The position numbers and the translations under genes are program-made. Shown here in pieces: positions 1 to 6,994 of a DNA stretch of 24,712 nt (within the stretch, counting starts at the first letter, position 1; every line of letters starts with the position of its first letter). The stretch spans positions 1 to 24,712 of the forward strand of contig JANNEN010000280.1 in the NCBI GenBank assembly GCA_031378715.1, written 5' to 3'. The notes beneath the pieces are model-generated. The model was given only the letters and a program-made list of their open reading frames with translations. It was not told the DNA's origin and did not search any database. The DNA is from Emticicia sp031378715. GTDB taxonomy: Bacteria > Bacteroidota > Bacteroidia > Cytophagales > Spirosomataceae.

Positions 1-117
1 TTCGGCAGGATGATTGAACGAAGCAATTACCTGAACTTGTGGGCAGTCTTCGGCAAGCAGAATTTCGAGGCTTTTGGTGGCGTGCGGCTCGTCGTCTATG
101 ATAACTGTTCTAATCAT
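1..117 (-). CDS. Response regulator (LytTR-type), N-terminal fragment cut by the window edge
   Basis: This is the first 39 codons of a minus-strand gene that begins with ATG at 115-117 and runs off the left edge. The translation begins MIRTVIIDDEPHATKSLEIL, which is the start of a receiver domain: a hydrophobic first strand (TVII) followed by the acidic cluster D-D-E that binds Mg2+ next to the phospho-accepting Asp. The pattern 'IIDDEPHA' followed by an LL.-x-P segment is typical of Bacteroidota LytR/AlgR-type regulators, which end in a LytTR DNA-binding domain and pair with a membrane histidine kinase. The output domain and the phosphorylation site are outside the window, so the LytTR assignment is inferred from the N-terminal style only. 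Confidence 0.72.
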   Translation of the reverse strand, partial: MIRTVIIDDEPHATKSLEILLAEDCPQVQVIASFNHPAE

Positions 118-232
118 TCAGAGATTTAATAAAAAAACAAAAATATAAATAAAGTGCTTATCTCTCAACCTTTTGGTGTTAAATTTGGATTTATACTTTC
201 CAAAAACAAAACTTAGCATTGGTAGTTTTTGT

Positions 233-240
233 TATCTTTG
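233..240 (+). promoter_or_regulatory. Bacteroidota -7 element, TATCTTTG
   Basis: The sequence TATCTTTG is an exact match to the Bacteroidota -7 consensus TAnnTTTG. No clear TTG lies at the usual distance of about 19 nt upstream. It would transcribe rightwards through the left REP pair into the RAYT gene at 369, leaving a leader of about 120 nt that contains both hairpins. Confidence 0.35.
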
Positions 241-257
241 TGCATAGGGTCAATCCA

Positions 258-348
258 CCGTGGCACGCTGTGCGTGTCACTGTTAGCGTACATACCGAAA
301 AAATTCAAAGAAAATAGTCTTATCCGTGCCACGCACAGCGTGTCACGG
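258..348. repeat. Left REP pair flanking the RAYT gene
   Basis: There are two imperfect palindromes, at 258-280 and 324-348. Each has arms of the form CCGTGxCACGC / GCGTGxCACGG around a 3-nt loop. The first has loop TGT and the second loop ACA, so the two are in inverted orientation, like a BIME of REP elements. The inner stem CACGC/GCGTG is invariant, and the position five bases in from the end is a mismatch or G-T pair in each copy. The same two forms recur on the other side of the transposase (991-1015 and 1099-1123), which ties them to it as its likely substrates. Confidence 0.85.
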
Positions 349-368
349 AATACAAATGGTGGGAAAAG

Positions 369-971
369 GTGAATTTTGAAACAAACAGGATATACCACAT
401 TTATAACAGAGGTAATAATCGGCAAAAGATTTTTTTTAGTCGAGAAAATTACTTGCATTTTTTGAGAAGAATTAGAGATAAAATAAAACCTCATTGTGAG
501 ATTCTTGCCTATTGTCTGATGCCCAATCATTTTCATTTGATGATTTTTACTAATGAACATTCTGTAAAAAAAGTTGTAGTAGGAAAAGATAAGAGGAACG
601 TAATTTCGGAAGCAACAAGGCAGATATTGAGTAGCTATACTCAGTCAATTAACAAACAAGAGAGGCGTATCGGGTCGTTATTCACTCAAAATACGAACGC
701 CAAAGAATTAGCTTCTATTGAAGTTGATTTTGAAACAACGCAGGCGTGTTTTAATTATATTCACCAAAACCCTTATGCAGCATCACTTGTAAATAAAATG
801 GAAGATTGGGAATTTTCATCTTTCAAAGATTATATTGGTTTGAGAAACGGAACATTGTGTAATCAGGATTTAGCAAGAGAAATTTTAAAAATAGATAAAG
901 AAACATTTTATGAGAAATCATATAAAGTTTTGAGTGAGGATAAATTAGTTAAAATTTGGCTATCAAAGTAA
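369..971 (+). CDS. REP-associated tyrosine transposase (RAYT, Y1_Tnp / IS200-like)
   Basis: This is a 200-residue single-domain HUH nuclease. The metal-binding HUH motif is visible as H54-F-H56 in 'CLMPNHFHLMI', preceded by the family opening 'YHIYNRGNNRQKIFF' (residues 9-23). The catalytic tyrosine is probably Y130 in 'FNYIHQNPYAASLV', the usual Y-x-x-x-N-P signature of RAYTs. Start: GTG at 369. The upstream ATG at 356 is out of frame and stops at once, and no in-frame ATG precedes it, so GTG is the best start. The gene is bracketed on both sides by inverted REP pairs, the hallmark of a domesticated RAYT that nicks or moves REP hairpins. It is a single copy here without IS-like terminal ends of its own. 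The catalytic residues appear intact. Confidence 0.9.
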   Translation: MNFETNRIYHIYNRGNNRQKIFFSRENYLHFLRRIRDKIKPHCEILAYCLMPNHFHLMIFTNEHSVKKVVVGKDKRNVISEATRQILSSYTQSINKQERRIGSLFTQNTNAKELASIEVDFETTQACFNYIHQNPYAASLVNKMEDWEFSSFKDYIGLRNGTLCNQDLAREILKIDKETFYEKSYKVLSEDKLVKIWLSK

Positions 972-990
972 AATTGTCGTTTAGTAGTTT

Positions 991-1123
991 CCGTATCACG
1001 CTGTGCGTGGTACGGATAAAAGCAAAAACGTAATGTAAACTCAGCAATCAAACCTTACTCGTACCACGGAATAATCAACATTTAAACTTAAACCTTATCC
1101 GTGCCACGCACAGCGTGACACGG
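991..1123. repeat. Right REP pair flanking the RAYT gene
   Basis: Palindromes lie at 991-1015 (arms CCGTATCACGC / GCGTGGTACGG, loop TGT) and 1099-1123 (arms CCGTGCCACGC / GCGTGACACGG, loop ACA). They mirror the left pair in order and loop type. The copies at 324 and 1099 also share the preceding 'CTTATC', so the repeat unit extends beyond the hairpin. A half-element 'GTACCACGGA' lies between them at 1061-1070. The last hairpin ends only 13 nt before the nadE start, so it would lie in or at the edge of the nadE leader. Confidence 0.85.
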
Positions 1124-1136
1124 AAACCAACAAATA

Positions 1137-3164
1137 ATGAAACTCATAAAAGTAGCCGCAGGTACACTCAACCAAACGCCTTTGGCTTGGGAGCAGAACC
1201 AAAAAAACATCATTGATTGCATCAAAGAAGCTGATAGTCAAGATATTAGCTTGCTTTGCTTACCCGAATTGTGCATTACGGGCTATGGCTGCGAAGATGC
1301 TTTTTACTCGTGGGACTTGGTCGAACAAGCCAAAGAAAGCCTGCTCGAAATCGTACAACATACTTCGGGTATGATTGTTTCGGTGGGTTTGCCGATTCGT
1401 TTCAATAGTAAAGTTTATAACACTGCCTGTTTGATTGCCAATAAAAAAATATTGGGGTTTGTCTGTAAACAACATTTGCCCAACTACGGAGTTTTTTACG
1501 AAGACCGCTGGTTTCACCGTTGGACGGCTGGCGTGCGTGACGAAATCGAAATTGACGAATTTAAGTACCCAATCGGGGATTTGGTTTTTGAAGTCGGCGG
1601 CGTTCGTATCGGTTTCGAGATTTGCGAAGATGCTTGGGTGGCCAATCGCCCAGGGCGTGCGATGTTCGATAGAGGCGTAGATATTATTCTGAATCCGAGT
1701 GCGAGTCCGTTTACTTTTTCAAAATTTATCACCCGTGAACGCTTCGTTATTGATGGCAGTCGCTCGTTTGCGTGCAGCTATATTTATACAAATTTACTCG
1801 GAAATGAGTCGGGTCGTTTGATTTTTGATGGTGATGCCATGATTGCTTCTGACGGAAATCTCTTGGTTTCTTCGCCACGTTTTGGCTACGAAGAGTTTTA
1901 TGTAACATCGGCCGTGATTGATGTTGAAGCACCAAAAGTGAATCATTCACAGATAAAATCGACCATTACGCAGGGGAATTGGAAAGTTTCAGCACTTTTC
2001 GATTTTCCCGAAATAAAACCAGTTGCTCCGCAAATTCCTGAATTGGAGAAATTTGAGCGTGGTGGATTCTTGAAAGAAGAAGAGTTTGCCCGTGCCGTAA
2101 GTTTGGCGTTGTTTGATTATTTGCGTAAATCTCGTTCGCAGGGTTTTACGGTTTCGCTTTCGGGCGGGGCTGATTCTTGTGCGTGCGTGGCACTTTGTGG
2201 TTTGATGATTCGTCTGGCTGATGAAAGTATCGGTTTAGATGCTTTCAAGAAAAAACTTTCGTACATCACGAAAATTCAAGGTTGCACGGCAGTTGAGGAA
2301 ATTGCTGGACGCATGATTCACAGCATTTACCAAGGCACCGAAAATAGCTCAACCGATACCTACGAATCGGCCGAAAGTTTGGCAAAAAATATCGGTGCAA
2401 CTTTTTATAATGTCAATATTAATGGTTTGGTAGAAACCTATAAAAATCTAATTGAGCAGCAAATAGGCCGAGATTTGACTTGGGAAACCGATGATTTGCC
2501 GCTCCAAAATATTCAGGCACGGGTGCGAGCTCCGAGCGTTTGGTTGCTCACAAATCTGCATAATCATTTACTTTTGGCAACTTCCAACCGCTCGGAAGTA
2601 GCCGTTGGTTACTGCACAATGGACGGCGACACCGCAGGAAGCATCAACCCAATTGCGGGAATTGACAAGTTTTGGCTAAAAAAATGGTTAGTTTGGCTCG
2701 AAACCGTCGGTTGTGATGTGAAAGGAAAACATATCAAGATTGAAGGTTTGAATAAAGTAAACAGTCTTCAACCAACCGCCGAACTCCGACCATTGGAAAC
2801 CAAACAAACCGATGAAAAAGATTTGATGCCTTACGAAGTACTAAATTCGATTGAAGGCGTAGCGATTCGTGATAAAAAACCGCCCTTAGAATGTTTACTT
2901 TTCATGGAAGCACAATACGCTGGGCGTTTCGACCGAGAAACCTTGGCCATTTGGGTAGAAAGATTTTTCAGACTTTGGAGCCGAAACCAATGGAAACGTG
3001 AGCGATACGCCCCGAGTTTTCATTTGGATAGCTATAATCTTGACCCAAGAGGCTGGTGCAGATTCCCGATTTTGTCAGGTGGTTTTGAAAAAGAACTGGC
3101 CGATATGCGAACGTATCTCGAAAAAGGCGAACGCCGAAAATCAAGGGGTAGAATTGGGTTTTGA
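1137..3164 (+). CDS. nadE: NAD+ synthase, glutamine-hydrolysing
   Basis: This enzyme catalyses the last step of NAD+ synthesis: ATP-dependent amidation of nicotinic acid adenine dinucleotide with ammonia taken from glutamine. The 675 residues match the long two-domain form (like the roughly 680-aa actinobacterial enzyme). The N-terminal nitrilase-type glutaminase carries the triad E44 (in 'CLPELCITGYG'), K111 ('CKQHLPNYGVFYE') and C163 ('GFEICEDAW'). The C-terminal ligase has the ATP pyrophosphatase loop S-G-G-A-D-S at 342-347. The start at ATG 1137 gives a natural nitrilase N-terminus. The gene ends with TGA at 3162-3164. Its final 138 bp, plus 4 bp downstream, are duplicated at 4960-5101 beyond an acquired ATPase gene. 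The complete reading frame means the functional gene is this copy. The only difference between the copies in this stretch is a synonymous T/C. Confidence 0.96.
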   Translation: MKLIKVAAGTLNQTPLAWEQNQKNIIDCIKEADSQDISLLCLPELCITGYGCEDAFYSWDLVEQAKESLLEIVQHTSGMIVSVGLPIRFNSKVYNTACLIANKKILGFVCKQHLPNYGVFYEDRWFHRWTAGVRDEIEIDEFKYPIGDLVFEVGGVRIGFEICEDAWVANRPGRAMFDRGVDIILNPSASPFTFSKFITRERFVIDGSRSFACSYIYTNLLGNESGRLIFDGDAMIASDGNLLVSSPRFGYEEFYVTSAVIDVEAPKVNHSQIKSTITQGNWKVSALFDFPEIKPVAPQIPELEKFERGGFLKEEEFARAVSLALFDYLRKSRSQGFTVSLSGGADSCACVALCGLMIRLADESIGLDAFKKKLSYITKIQGCTAVEEIAGRMIHSIYQGTENSSTDTYESAESLAKNIGATFYNVNINGLVETYKNLIEQQIGRDLTWETDDLPLQNIQARVRAPSVWLLTNLHNHLLLATSNRSEVAVGYCTMDGDTAGSINPIAGIDKFWLKKWLVWLETVGCDVKGKHIKIEGLNKVNSLQPTAELRPLETKQTDEKDLMPYEVLNSIEGVAIRDKKPPLECLLFMEAQYAGRFDRETLAIWVERFFRLWSRNQWKRERYAPSFHLDSYNLDPRGWCRFPILSGGFEKELADMRTYLEKGERRKSRGRIGF

Positions 3165-3168
3165 TGAA
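3027..3168 (+). repeat. Direct repeat, copy 1: the nadE 3' end
   Basis: This 142-bp stretch covers the last 138 bp of nadE including its stop, plus TGAA. It is repeated in the same orientation at 4960-5101 with one difference (T at 3041, C at 4974; CTT and CTC are both Leu). Sequence on either side of the two copies is unrelated, so the borders are sharp. The DNA between the copies encodes one ATPase gene and a terminator. Confidence 0.95.
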
Positions 3169-3183
3169 AAATAGGTAAATTTG
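3154..3183 (+). promoter_or_regulatory. Promoter of the ATPase/DUF4435 gene
   Basis: A TTG at 3154-3156 is followed after exactly 19 nt by TAAATTTG at 3176-3183, a full match to the Bacteroidota -33/-7 promoter (TTG, N19-20, TAnnTTTG). Transcription would start near 3190, about 10 nt before ATG 3201. The -33 box lies inside the last codons of nadE (in the duplicated segment), while the -7 box lies just outside it, in sequence unique to the acquired segment. Copy 2 of the repeat has the TTG but no -7 box after it. Confidence 0.6.
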
Positions 3184-3200
3184 TGAAAAACAAGCAACTT

Positions 3201-4808
3201 ATGCACATTTCATCTTTGCATTTAGAAAATTTTAAAAGATTTTCAGACCTAACAATAGATTTAACCGAACTCGACGAGCCGCCAAAATTAGTATTATTAA
3301 TTGGGGGAAATGGCTCGGGCAAATCTTCTGTATTTGATGCTTTGGAAGTGATGGCAACTCGTGCTAAATCAAAAGGTGGACTTTTGCCGCAAACAGAAGG
3401 GTATTTTGAAAAGGACAAAAAAACTTTTGAAATTAATGCACAGTTTGGCGATATAGAAGGAGATAGGAAAGGAATAAGCTCATTTTATGGACGAAGTAGT
3501 TTAAAGCAAGTTCCCAAACTTACACGTACATCTTTTGGTCAAACCAAATTTGATTTTGAAAATGATTCAGACCGACCACGGTTATACATCGAACGTGATG
3601 AACGGTTCGAAAACGATGTTGAGCATATCGTGAAGTTAATGATTGATGATTTGTTTAAAGGTGATGGGCGGAGTCGCTCTGAAATTATTAATAATTATAT
3701 ATCACCTATCAATCAAGCGTTTAGAAGGGTTTTTAGTGAAAACTCAGATAAAACTAAGCTCGAATTTTATTCTTTCACTCCTCCCGTTGATGGTACAACC
3801 GCCGAAATTTTGTTTAAAAAAGGGGATTCTGTTTTTCATTACGATTTATTAAGCAATGGCGAAAAAGAGATTTTTAATACCTTTTTTAATTTATTGAGCA
3901 GAAAAAACTTATACCAAAATACCATCTATTTCATGGATGAATTGGATTTGCATCTAAATACTCAACTGCAATACAATTTATTAAAAGAAATAACCGAAAA
4001 CTGGATTCCTGAAAATTGCCAATTATGGACAGCAAGCCATTCACTCGGCTTTATTGATTACGCCAATGAATCTGAATTGGGAGCAATCATTGATTTCGAT
4101 GACTTGGATTTTGACGTACCTCAAATACTATATCCTCAACCCAAAAATAACTTTGAGGTTTTCGAAATTGCGGTAAGTAAAGATTTCATGCGTAAAGCCT
4201 TCAAAGGTAGTAAAATCTTTTTTGCCGAAGGAACTGATACTCCATATTATAATAGTTTAGAATTTAAGGATACTCTTTTTATAAATGCGATTGATAAAAA
4301 AGACGTATTTTTTAAATCAAAAAATAATGAAGTTTTTGGCTTAATTGATAGAGATTATCTAACAGATATTGATATTGAACAAATTAAGGCTCAATATAAA
4401 AGCTTACGTATTCTTAATTATTATAGTATCGAAAACTATTTTTATCACCCTGAAAATCTGGCTGAATATTATTTAAAGCGAAAAAAAGATTTTGATAAAG
4501 AATTGTATATTCATAAAATTAGAGAGATAAAAAATGAAAACAAAGATACAGTTCTCTACGGAATTGATTTAGCTCGAAGAGGATACCCTTTTTTCAATGA
4601 AAATAATTTAGAAAAACAGAGGCAGGTTTTTGTTGAGAATGGGAAAGCCGTTGTTGAATTATTACGTTCTGATGACTTTGAGATATTCTACAAGGTTTTT
4701 CCTGCCAAAGATTATGGTCGAACTTTACCCGAAAGACAAAATTTACCTAAGCCAGACCTCGCCCATACAAAATGGTTTAGAACCAAAATTCAAGAAATTA
4801 TTGCTTAA
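3201..4808 (+). CDS. Fused ABC-type ATPase / DUF4435 (TOPRIM-like) protein; candidate merged PARIS (AriA-AriB) defence gene
   Basis: The gene encodes 535 residues from ATG 3201. An in-frame GTG at 3183 would add six residues but overlaps the -7 promoter box, so 3201 is preferred. The N-terminal half is an SMC/ABC-like ATPase. It has 'LHLENFKRF' at the start, Walker A G-G-N-G-S-G-K-S-S (residues 35-43), an ABC signature-like 'LLSNGEKEIF' (216-225), Walker B 'IYFMDELDLHL' (242-252) and a switch histidine in 'TASHS'. The C-terminal half (about 330-535) fits DUF4435: 'IFFAEGTDTPYY' with a conserved Glu, 'GLIDRDY', and 'YYSIENYFYHPE'. PARIS systems pair exactly such an ATPase (AriA) with a DUF4435 effector (AriB), and single-gene merged forms are known. 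The assignment to PARIS rather than another OLD/AAA-DUF4435 family is inference. The gene is AT-rich relative to nadE, has its own promoter and terminator, and lies between duplicated nadE ends. Confidence 0.82.
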   Translation: MHISSLHLENFKRFSDLTIDLTELDEPPKLVLLIGGNGSGKSSVFDALEVMATRAKSKGGLLPQTEGYFEKDKKTFEINAQFGDIEGDRKGISSFYGRSSLKQVPKLTRTSFGQTKFDFENDSDRPRLYIERDERFENDVEHIVKLMIDDLFKGDGRSRSEIINNYISPINQAFRRVFSENSDKTKLEFYSFTPPVDGTTAEILFKKGDSVFHYDLLSNGEKEIFNTFFNLLSRKNLYQNTIYFMDELDLHLNTQLQYNLLKEITENWIPENCQLWTASHSLGFIDYANESELGAIIDFDDLDFDVPQILYPQPKNNFEVFEIAVSKDFMRKAFKGSKIFFAEGTDTPYYNSLEFKDTLFINAIDKKDVFFKSKNNEVFGLIDRDYLTDIDIEQIKAQYKSLRILNYYSIENYFYHPENLAEYYLKRKKDFDKELYIHKIREIKNENKDTVLYGIDLARRGYPFFNENNLEKQRQVFVENGKAVVELLRSDDFEIFYKVFPAKDYGRTLPERQNLPKPDLAHTKWFRTKIQEIIA

Positions 4809-4815
4809 TTCTACA

Positions 4816-4851
4816 AAAAAGTGTGCATCTCACCAAAAATGCACACTTTTT
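4816..4851 (+). terminator. Intrinsic terminator of the ATPase/DUF4435 gene
   Basis: A perfect 13-bp stem, AAAAAGTGTGCAT (4816-4828) with ATGCACACTTTTT (4839-4851), encloses a 10-nt loop and ends in a T run. It begins 7 nt after the stop codon. With A and T tracts on the two sides it could work in both directions. Confidence 0.85.
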
Positions 4852-4865
4852 CAGTTATGTTTGTC

Positions 4866-4916
4866 ATGAAAAGACTACTCACTATCCTTTTATTACTACT
4901 TTGCTTTCTTTATTGA
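4866..4916 (+). pseudogene. Signal-peptide-like start of a lost gene
   Basis: ATG at 4866 opens a 16-codon frame, MKRLLTILLLLLCFLY, ending in TGA at 4914-4916. Two basic residues followed by an uninterrupted hydrophobic run form a classical signal peptide, but nothing follows it. Just downstream another frame runs open through 'ASNELTVTYPID' straight into the second nadE 3'-end copy and in frame with it. This looks like the remnant 5' end of an exported-protein gene cut off at the junction of the acquired segment. It could also be a chance short ORF; confidence is limited by its size. Confidence 0.4.
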
Positions 4917-4959
4917 TTCTCCGAGGGCTTCAAACGAGCTTACAGTCACGTATCCGATA

Positions 4960-5101
4960 GATAGCTATAATCTCGACCCAAGAGGCTGGTGCAGATTCCC
5001 GATTTTGTCAGGTGGTTTTGAAAAAGAACTGGCCGATATGCGAACGTATCTCGAAAAAGGCGAACGCCGAAAATCAAGGGGTAGAATTGGGTTTTGATGA
5101 A
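4960..5101 (+). repeat. Direct repeat, copy 2: orphan nadE 3' end
   Basis: This is the second copy of the nadE 3' end (141 of 142 bases identical to 3027-3168). It codes for the last 45 residues of NadE, from the Asp of 'DSYNLDPRGWCRFP' to the stop, but lacks the rest of the gene, so it is a gene fragment. The high identity and the single synonymous change suggest a recent event, or import from a close relative's nadE. Confidence 0.95.
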
Positions 5102-5109
5102 TTTTAATC

Positions 5110-5150
5110 ATCGCTGGGTTCAATTCCCCGACGCTTTGCGTCGAAGCGAT
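5110..5150. repeat. Nested hairpin in the intergenic region before the Crp-like gene
   Basis: The outer arms ATCGCT (5110-5115) and AGCGAT (5145-5150) enclose an inner perfect stem CGACGC-TTT-GCGTCG (5129-5143). It follows directly on the second nadE fragment, and further GC-rich sequence (5165-5205) separates it from the Crp-like gene. The whole stretch 5102-5210 is GC-richer than the genes around it and does not code. It resembles a dispersed intergenic repeat, but only one copy is in the window. Confidence 0.4.
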
Positions 5151-5226
5151 AAATCAATGCCGTTGTGATACCCCACCCGATGGCTTTGCCTTGAGGTAGC
5201 TCGTTAATAACTATAAAAGCTCAAAA

Positions 5227-5802
5227 ATGTATCAACAGTTACTGAATCATATAAAAAAAACAACCCCAGAGTATCCCGAAGAGGATTTGAATAACTTGGT
5301 GCGTTATTTTAACATTAAAAAAGTGTCAAAAGGTGATATACTTTATAAAGCTGGTAGTATTTGCCGAAATGGCTATTTTGTGGTTGAAGGGTGTTTTAGG
5401 TATTTTATGATAAATTCAGAGGGCAATGAGTTTAATACTCAATTTGCTTTTGAAGATTACTGGTTAGGTGATATGCCAGGACTCTTAAATAATTTACCAT
5501 CTAAAATTAACTGTCAGGCATTAGAGGACAGCTCTTTACTTGTTATTTCGGCAAACGACTATAATTATTTACTCAATAACGCTCATTCATTTGCTTTATA
5601 TACACTTAAACTGAGAAGTAAGTCCAGCGATTCTCGCATGAACCACGCAAATGAATTTCACGAAAGTGCTGAAGTACGCTATTTGAATCTTTTATCAAAA
5701 TACCCCAATATAACTCAACGGGTTTCACAGTTTCATATCGCCTCCTTTCTGGGAATTACACCCGAATCTCTCAGTCGTTTAAGAAAAAAATTAGCTTCCT
5801 AA
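5227..5802 (+). CDS. Crp/Fnr-family transcriptional regulator
   Basis: This is a 191-residue regulator. Residues about 30-120 form a cyclic-nucleotide-binding-type beta barrel: 'VSKGDILYKAGSICRNGYFVVEGCFRYF' is the usual opening, and 'GDMPGLLNN' stands where the phosphate-binding cassette lies, without the arginine expected of a real cAMP-binding site. The C-terminus (about 165-191, 'VSQFHIASFLGITPESLSRLRKKL') is the winged helix recognition segment, with the E-S-L-S-R pattern of Crp/Fnr proteins. Bacteroidota carry many such short, probably ligand-independent or unknown-ligand versions. It precedes, in the same direction, a methyltransferase and an exported protein that it probably controls. 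Direct repeats in the 113-nt gap (5821-5863) are candidate binding sites. Confidence 0.88.
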   Translation: MYQQLLNHIKKTTPEYPEEDLNNLVRYFNIKKVSKGDILYKAGSICRNGYFVVEGCFRYFMINSEGNEFNTQFAFEDYWLGDMPGLLNNLPSKINCQALEDSSLLVISANDYNYLLNNAHSFALYTLKLRSKSSDSRMNHANEFHESAEVRYLNLLSKYPNITQRVSQFHIASFLGITPESLSRLRKKLAS

Positions 5803-5820
5803 GGCATTTCTTATCTTATG

Positions 5821-5885
5821 TCAATTTTTTGAGAAGCGAACTTATCCTACATCAATTTTTGAGTTAAAGACAACTACTACTTTTG
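5821..5885 (+). promoter_or_regulatory. Candidate promoter and operator before the methyltransferase gene
   Basis: The -7 box TACTTTTG lies at 5878-5885 (TAnnTTTG). A possible -33 TTG at 5859-5861 is only 16 nt upstream, shorter than usual. Two direct repeats TCAATTTTT(T)GAG, at 5821-5833 and 5852-5863, are 31 bp apart (about three helix turns), and the second covers the -33 region. This is a reasonable place for the neighbouring Crp-like protein to bind, but that link is inference. Confidence 0.35.
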
Positions 5886-5915
5886 CTGATGTTATGAACT
5901 TAAACAAACATCATC

Positions 5916-6959
5916 ATGGAAACAGTAGTAGAAAAGGACGTTGACCCTTCTCACATCATGCAAATCGGCACTGGTTTTTGGGCTTCAAAAATTCTTTTGT
6001 CGGCGGTAAAATTTCAAATTTTTACCACCCTTGCCGAAAAGAAAACAATGGCGGCCAATGAACTAAAATCGCACTTGGGTTTTAGCTGCACCGACCGCAA
6101 CGTTTACGACTATTTAGATGCACTTACCACATTTGGTTTTTTGAACCGAGCAGGTTTGCTTGAAACTGCCCAATACTCAAACAGTGCAGACACCGATTTT
6201 TTTCTCGACAAAAAGAAGCCCTCTTACATTGGTGGAATGTTGGAGATGATGAACAATAGACTTTATGGTTTCTGGGGAAATCTTGAAGAAGGTTTATTGT
6301 CTGGTCTTGCACAAAATGAAGCAAAAAACGGAGAAAATCTTTTTGATGCTATATATCCTGATGCCGACAAGTTAAAAGAATTTATTCATGCTATGAGTGG
6401 TTTTCAAATGGGTAACTTTATGGCATTAGCACAAACCTTTGATTTTTCTAAGTACAGCACATTGGTTGATGTAGGTGGTTCGGCAGGATTACTTTCGTTG
6501 ATGGTTGCCAAACATCAGGCACATATGAATTGCACCACGTGGGATTTACCTCCTGTGGCTCCAATCGCCGATGAAGTGATACAACAATCCCAATTGCAAG
6601 ATAGGGTTAAAACAGCAGGTGGCGATTTTTTCAAAGACGAATTTCCAAAAGCTGACATCGTTACAATGGGAAATATTTTGCATGATTGGGATGAAGAAAC
6701 TAAGTTGATGTTGCTTAAAAAAGCATACGACGCATTGCCTGATGATTGAGTTTTTATTGCTATTGAAAACGTAATTGATGATGAAAGAAATAAAAATGCT
6801 GTTGGCTTGATGATGAGTTTGAATATGCTGATTGAAACAGGCACAGGTTTTGACTACACTAAAACTGATTTTGACGCATGGGCCACGAAAATTGGCTTTA
6901 AAGAAACCAAAATAATTCCATTAACAGGGCCTTCAAGTGCCATTGTGGCAATCAAATAA
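5916..6959 (+). pseudogene. SAM-dependent O-methyltransferase interrupted by an in-frame TGA
   Basis: The reading frame is open from ATG 5916 to a TGA at 6747-6749 (277 aa) and then continues in the same frame for 69 codons, 'VFIAIENVIDDE...', to TAA at 6957-6959. The whole 347-residue product fits the Methyltransf_2 / hydroxyindole-O-methyltransferase-like family. It has an N-terminal winged-helix dimerisation region (about 20-95), SAM motif I 'LVDVGGSAG' (183-191), 'TWDLPPV' (208-214) and the 'NILHDWDEE' motif with H256 (253-261). Without the tail, the final strands of the Rossmann-like fold are missing. Relatives usually have Gly at the stop position ('LPDGG'), so a GGA-to-TGA change is the simplest explanation. 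The substrate is unknown. The gene shares an operon-like arrangement with the exported protein 35 nt downstream. Confidence 0.82.
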
Positions 6960-6994
6960 TCAACCAATTTAACTAACAAAAAAAATACAAAATC

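Noticed and set aside
213..560. Minus-strand ORF over the left REP pair and the RAYT start
   Set aside because: It runs antisense through REP hairpins and the transposase. No domain; a shadow frame.
258..1123. CRISPR array made of the repeated palindromes
   Set aside because: There are only four copies with unequal spacing and alternating orientation around a RAYT gene. They are REP elements, and no cas genes are present.
3183..3200. GTG start at 3183 for the ATPase/DUF4435 gene
   Set aside because: The GTG overlaps the -7 promoter box TAAATTTG, so a transcript from that promoter would not contain it. ATG 3201 begins exactly at the domain (MHISSLHLENFKRF).
6747..6749. TGA in the methyltransferase as a recoded (selenocysteine) codon
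   Set aside because: Family members have Gly, not Cys, at this place, and I see no supporting recoding signal. A nonsense mutation or read error is simpler.
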